NCBI GenBank assembly: GCA_904501705.1
Contig: CAJGCA010000077.1
Span: forward strand, 1-6,502
From: Clostridiaceae bacterium
GTDB taxonomy: Bacteria > Bacillota > Clostridia > Oscillospirales > Acutalibacteraceae
Reading direction: 5' to 3'
DNA: 6,502 nt
The notes beneath the pieces are model-generated. The model saw only the letters and a list, made by a program, of their open reading frames with translations, did no database searches and was not told the origin of the DNA. Shown piece by piece: positions 6,215-6,502 of the stretch. Position 1 is the first letter of the stretch. Every line of letters starts with the position of its first letter. A program made the translations under genes and the position numbers.

Positions 6215-6286
6215 GTAGGGGCGGGCGTCCTCGACCGCCCGCGAGGTGTCGTCAAATGCAAACGGGCGAGCAATGCTCGCCCCTAC
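6215..6286. repeat. Two-hairpin GC-rich repeat, copy 3
   Basis: The 72-bp unit has 9-bp inverted ends, GTAGGGGCG (6215-6223) and CGCCCCTAC (6278-6286). Hairpin one is GCGGGCG (6221-6227) and CGCCCGC (6236-6242). Hairpin two is GGGCGAGCA (6264-6272) and TGCTCGCCC (6274-6282) around a single A. It matches copies 1 and 2 near the other end of the operon in layout and sequence. The family looks like REP-type intergenic repeats; it may also act as a 3' stabiliser or terminator for the phosphoesterase transcript. Confidence 0.6.
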
Positions 6287-6345
6287 AAGGTTAATTTCGG
6301 TTTTCACGCGCTGCGGGTGTCGCGCATATACTGGCTTGACCGGGG

Positions 6346-6502
6346 TCAACGCAGGGACACCACGTTCGTGACGATCCCGCCGCCGACGACGTCGACGTAG
6401 CCGTAGGTGCCGCCGTAACCGAGGCTGCCGGGGTTAAACAGATACAGCCCGTCGGCGTACTCCTCGTACGGCTGATGGGTGTGCCCGAACAACGCAATAT
6501 CC
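6346..6502 (-). CDS. YfcE/MJ0936-type calcineurin-like phosphoesterase, C-terminal 51 residues
   Basis: Only the end of the gene is in the window; the start lies to the right. The visible part opens DIALFGHTHQP and continues to LYLFNPGSLGYGG, then the strand-rich tail and TGA at 6346-6348. GHTH supplies the last metal-binding histidines of the two-metal active site, and NPGS is the conserved turn that follows it in this family (Metallophos_2). Such enzymes hydrolyse phosphodiesters or phosphomonoesters in the cytoplasm, and the natural substrate is rarely known. In many Firmicutes the gene follows the RdgB/HAM1 nucleotide pyrophosphatase, but that part is not visible. It ends about 300 bp before the next gene and is not in its operon. 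Confidence 0.87.
   Translation of the reverse strand, partial: DIALFGHTHQPYEEYADGLYLFNPGSLGYGGTYGYVDVVGGGIVTNVVSLR

Overview
The window is GC-rich and reads as a chromosomal stretch of an anaerobic Clostridia-type Firmicute, probably from the Oscillospiraceae/Ruminococcaceae side. This assignment is an inference. It rests on the BlaI-BlaR1 gene pair, a SWIM-zinc-finger SNF2 helicase with a Firmicute-type associated domain, purine-rich (AGGGAGG/AGGGGG-type) ribosome binding sites, and GC-rich hairpin repeats between genes. All four genes I can support lie on the minus strand, so transcription runs from high to low coordinates.

Layout in the direction of transcription: (1) 6502-6346, the last 51 codons of a YfcE/MJ0936-type calcineurin-like phosphoesterase. 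(2) 6345-6033, a non-coding stretch with a two-hairpin GC-rich repeat, a perfect 24-bp palindrome, a terminator-like hairpin, and a strong sigma-A-type promoter overlapped by a GTCTAT/ATAGAC operator candidate. (3) 6032-5673, a 119-residue BlaI/MecI/CopY-family winged-helix repressor. (4) 5673-2824, an approximately 949-residue BlaR1/MecR1-like M56 membrane metalloprotease whose extracellular part is not a penicillin-binding sensor but a string of other modules; its stop codon abuts a terminator. (5) 2823-2062, about 760 bp without a gene, holding the terminator, a cluster of hairpin-rich repeats (two with terminal inverted repeats, three GC-rich hairpin units) and the promoter of the next gene. 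(6) 2061-1, the first 687 codons of a SNF2-family helicase that runs off the left edge just after the Walker A and Ia motifs.

The repressor and protease genes overlap in a TGATG and form one translationally coupled operon. By analogy with BlaI-BlaR1, the protease would sense something outside the membrane, activate its cytoplasmic zinc-protease domain and cause loss of the repressor from the operator in front of the operon. No beta-lactamase or PBP gene is in view and the sensor lacks an SxxK motif, so the signal and the wider regulon are unknown. The unusual modular ectodomain is the most interesting item. The second is the family of two-hairpin repeats found in direct orientation on both sides of the operon.
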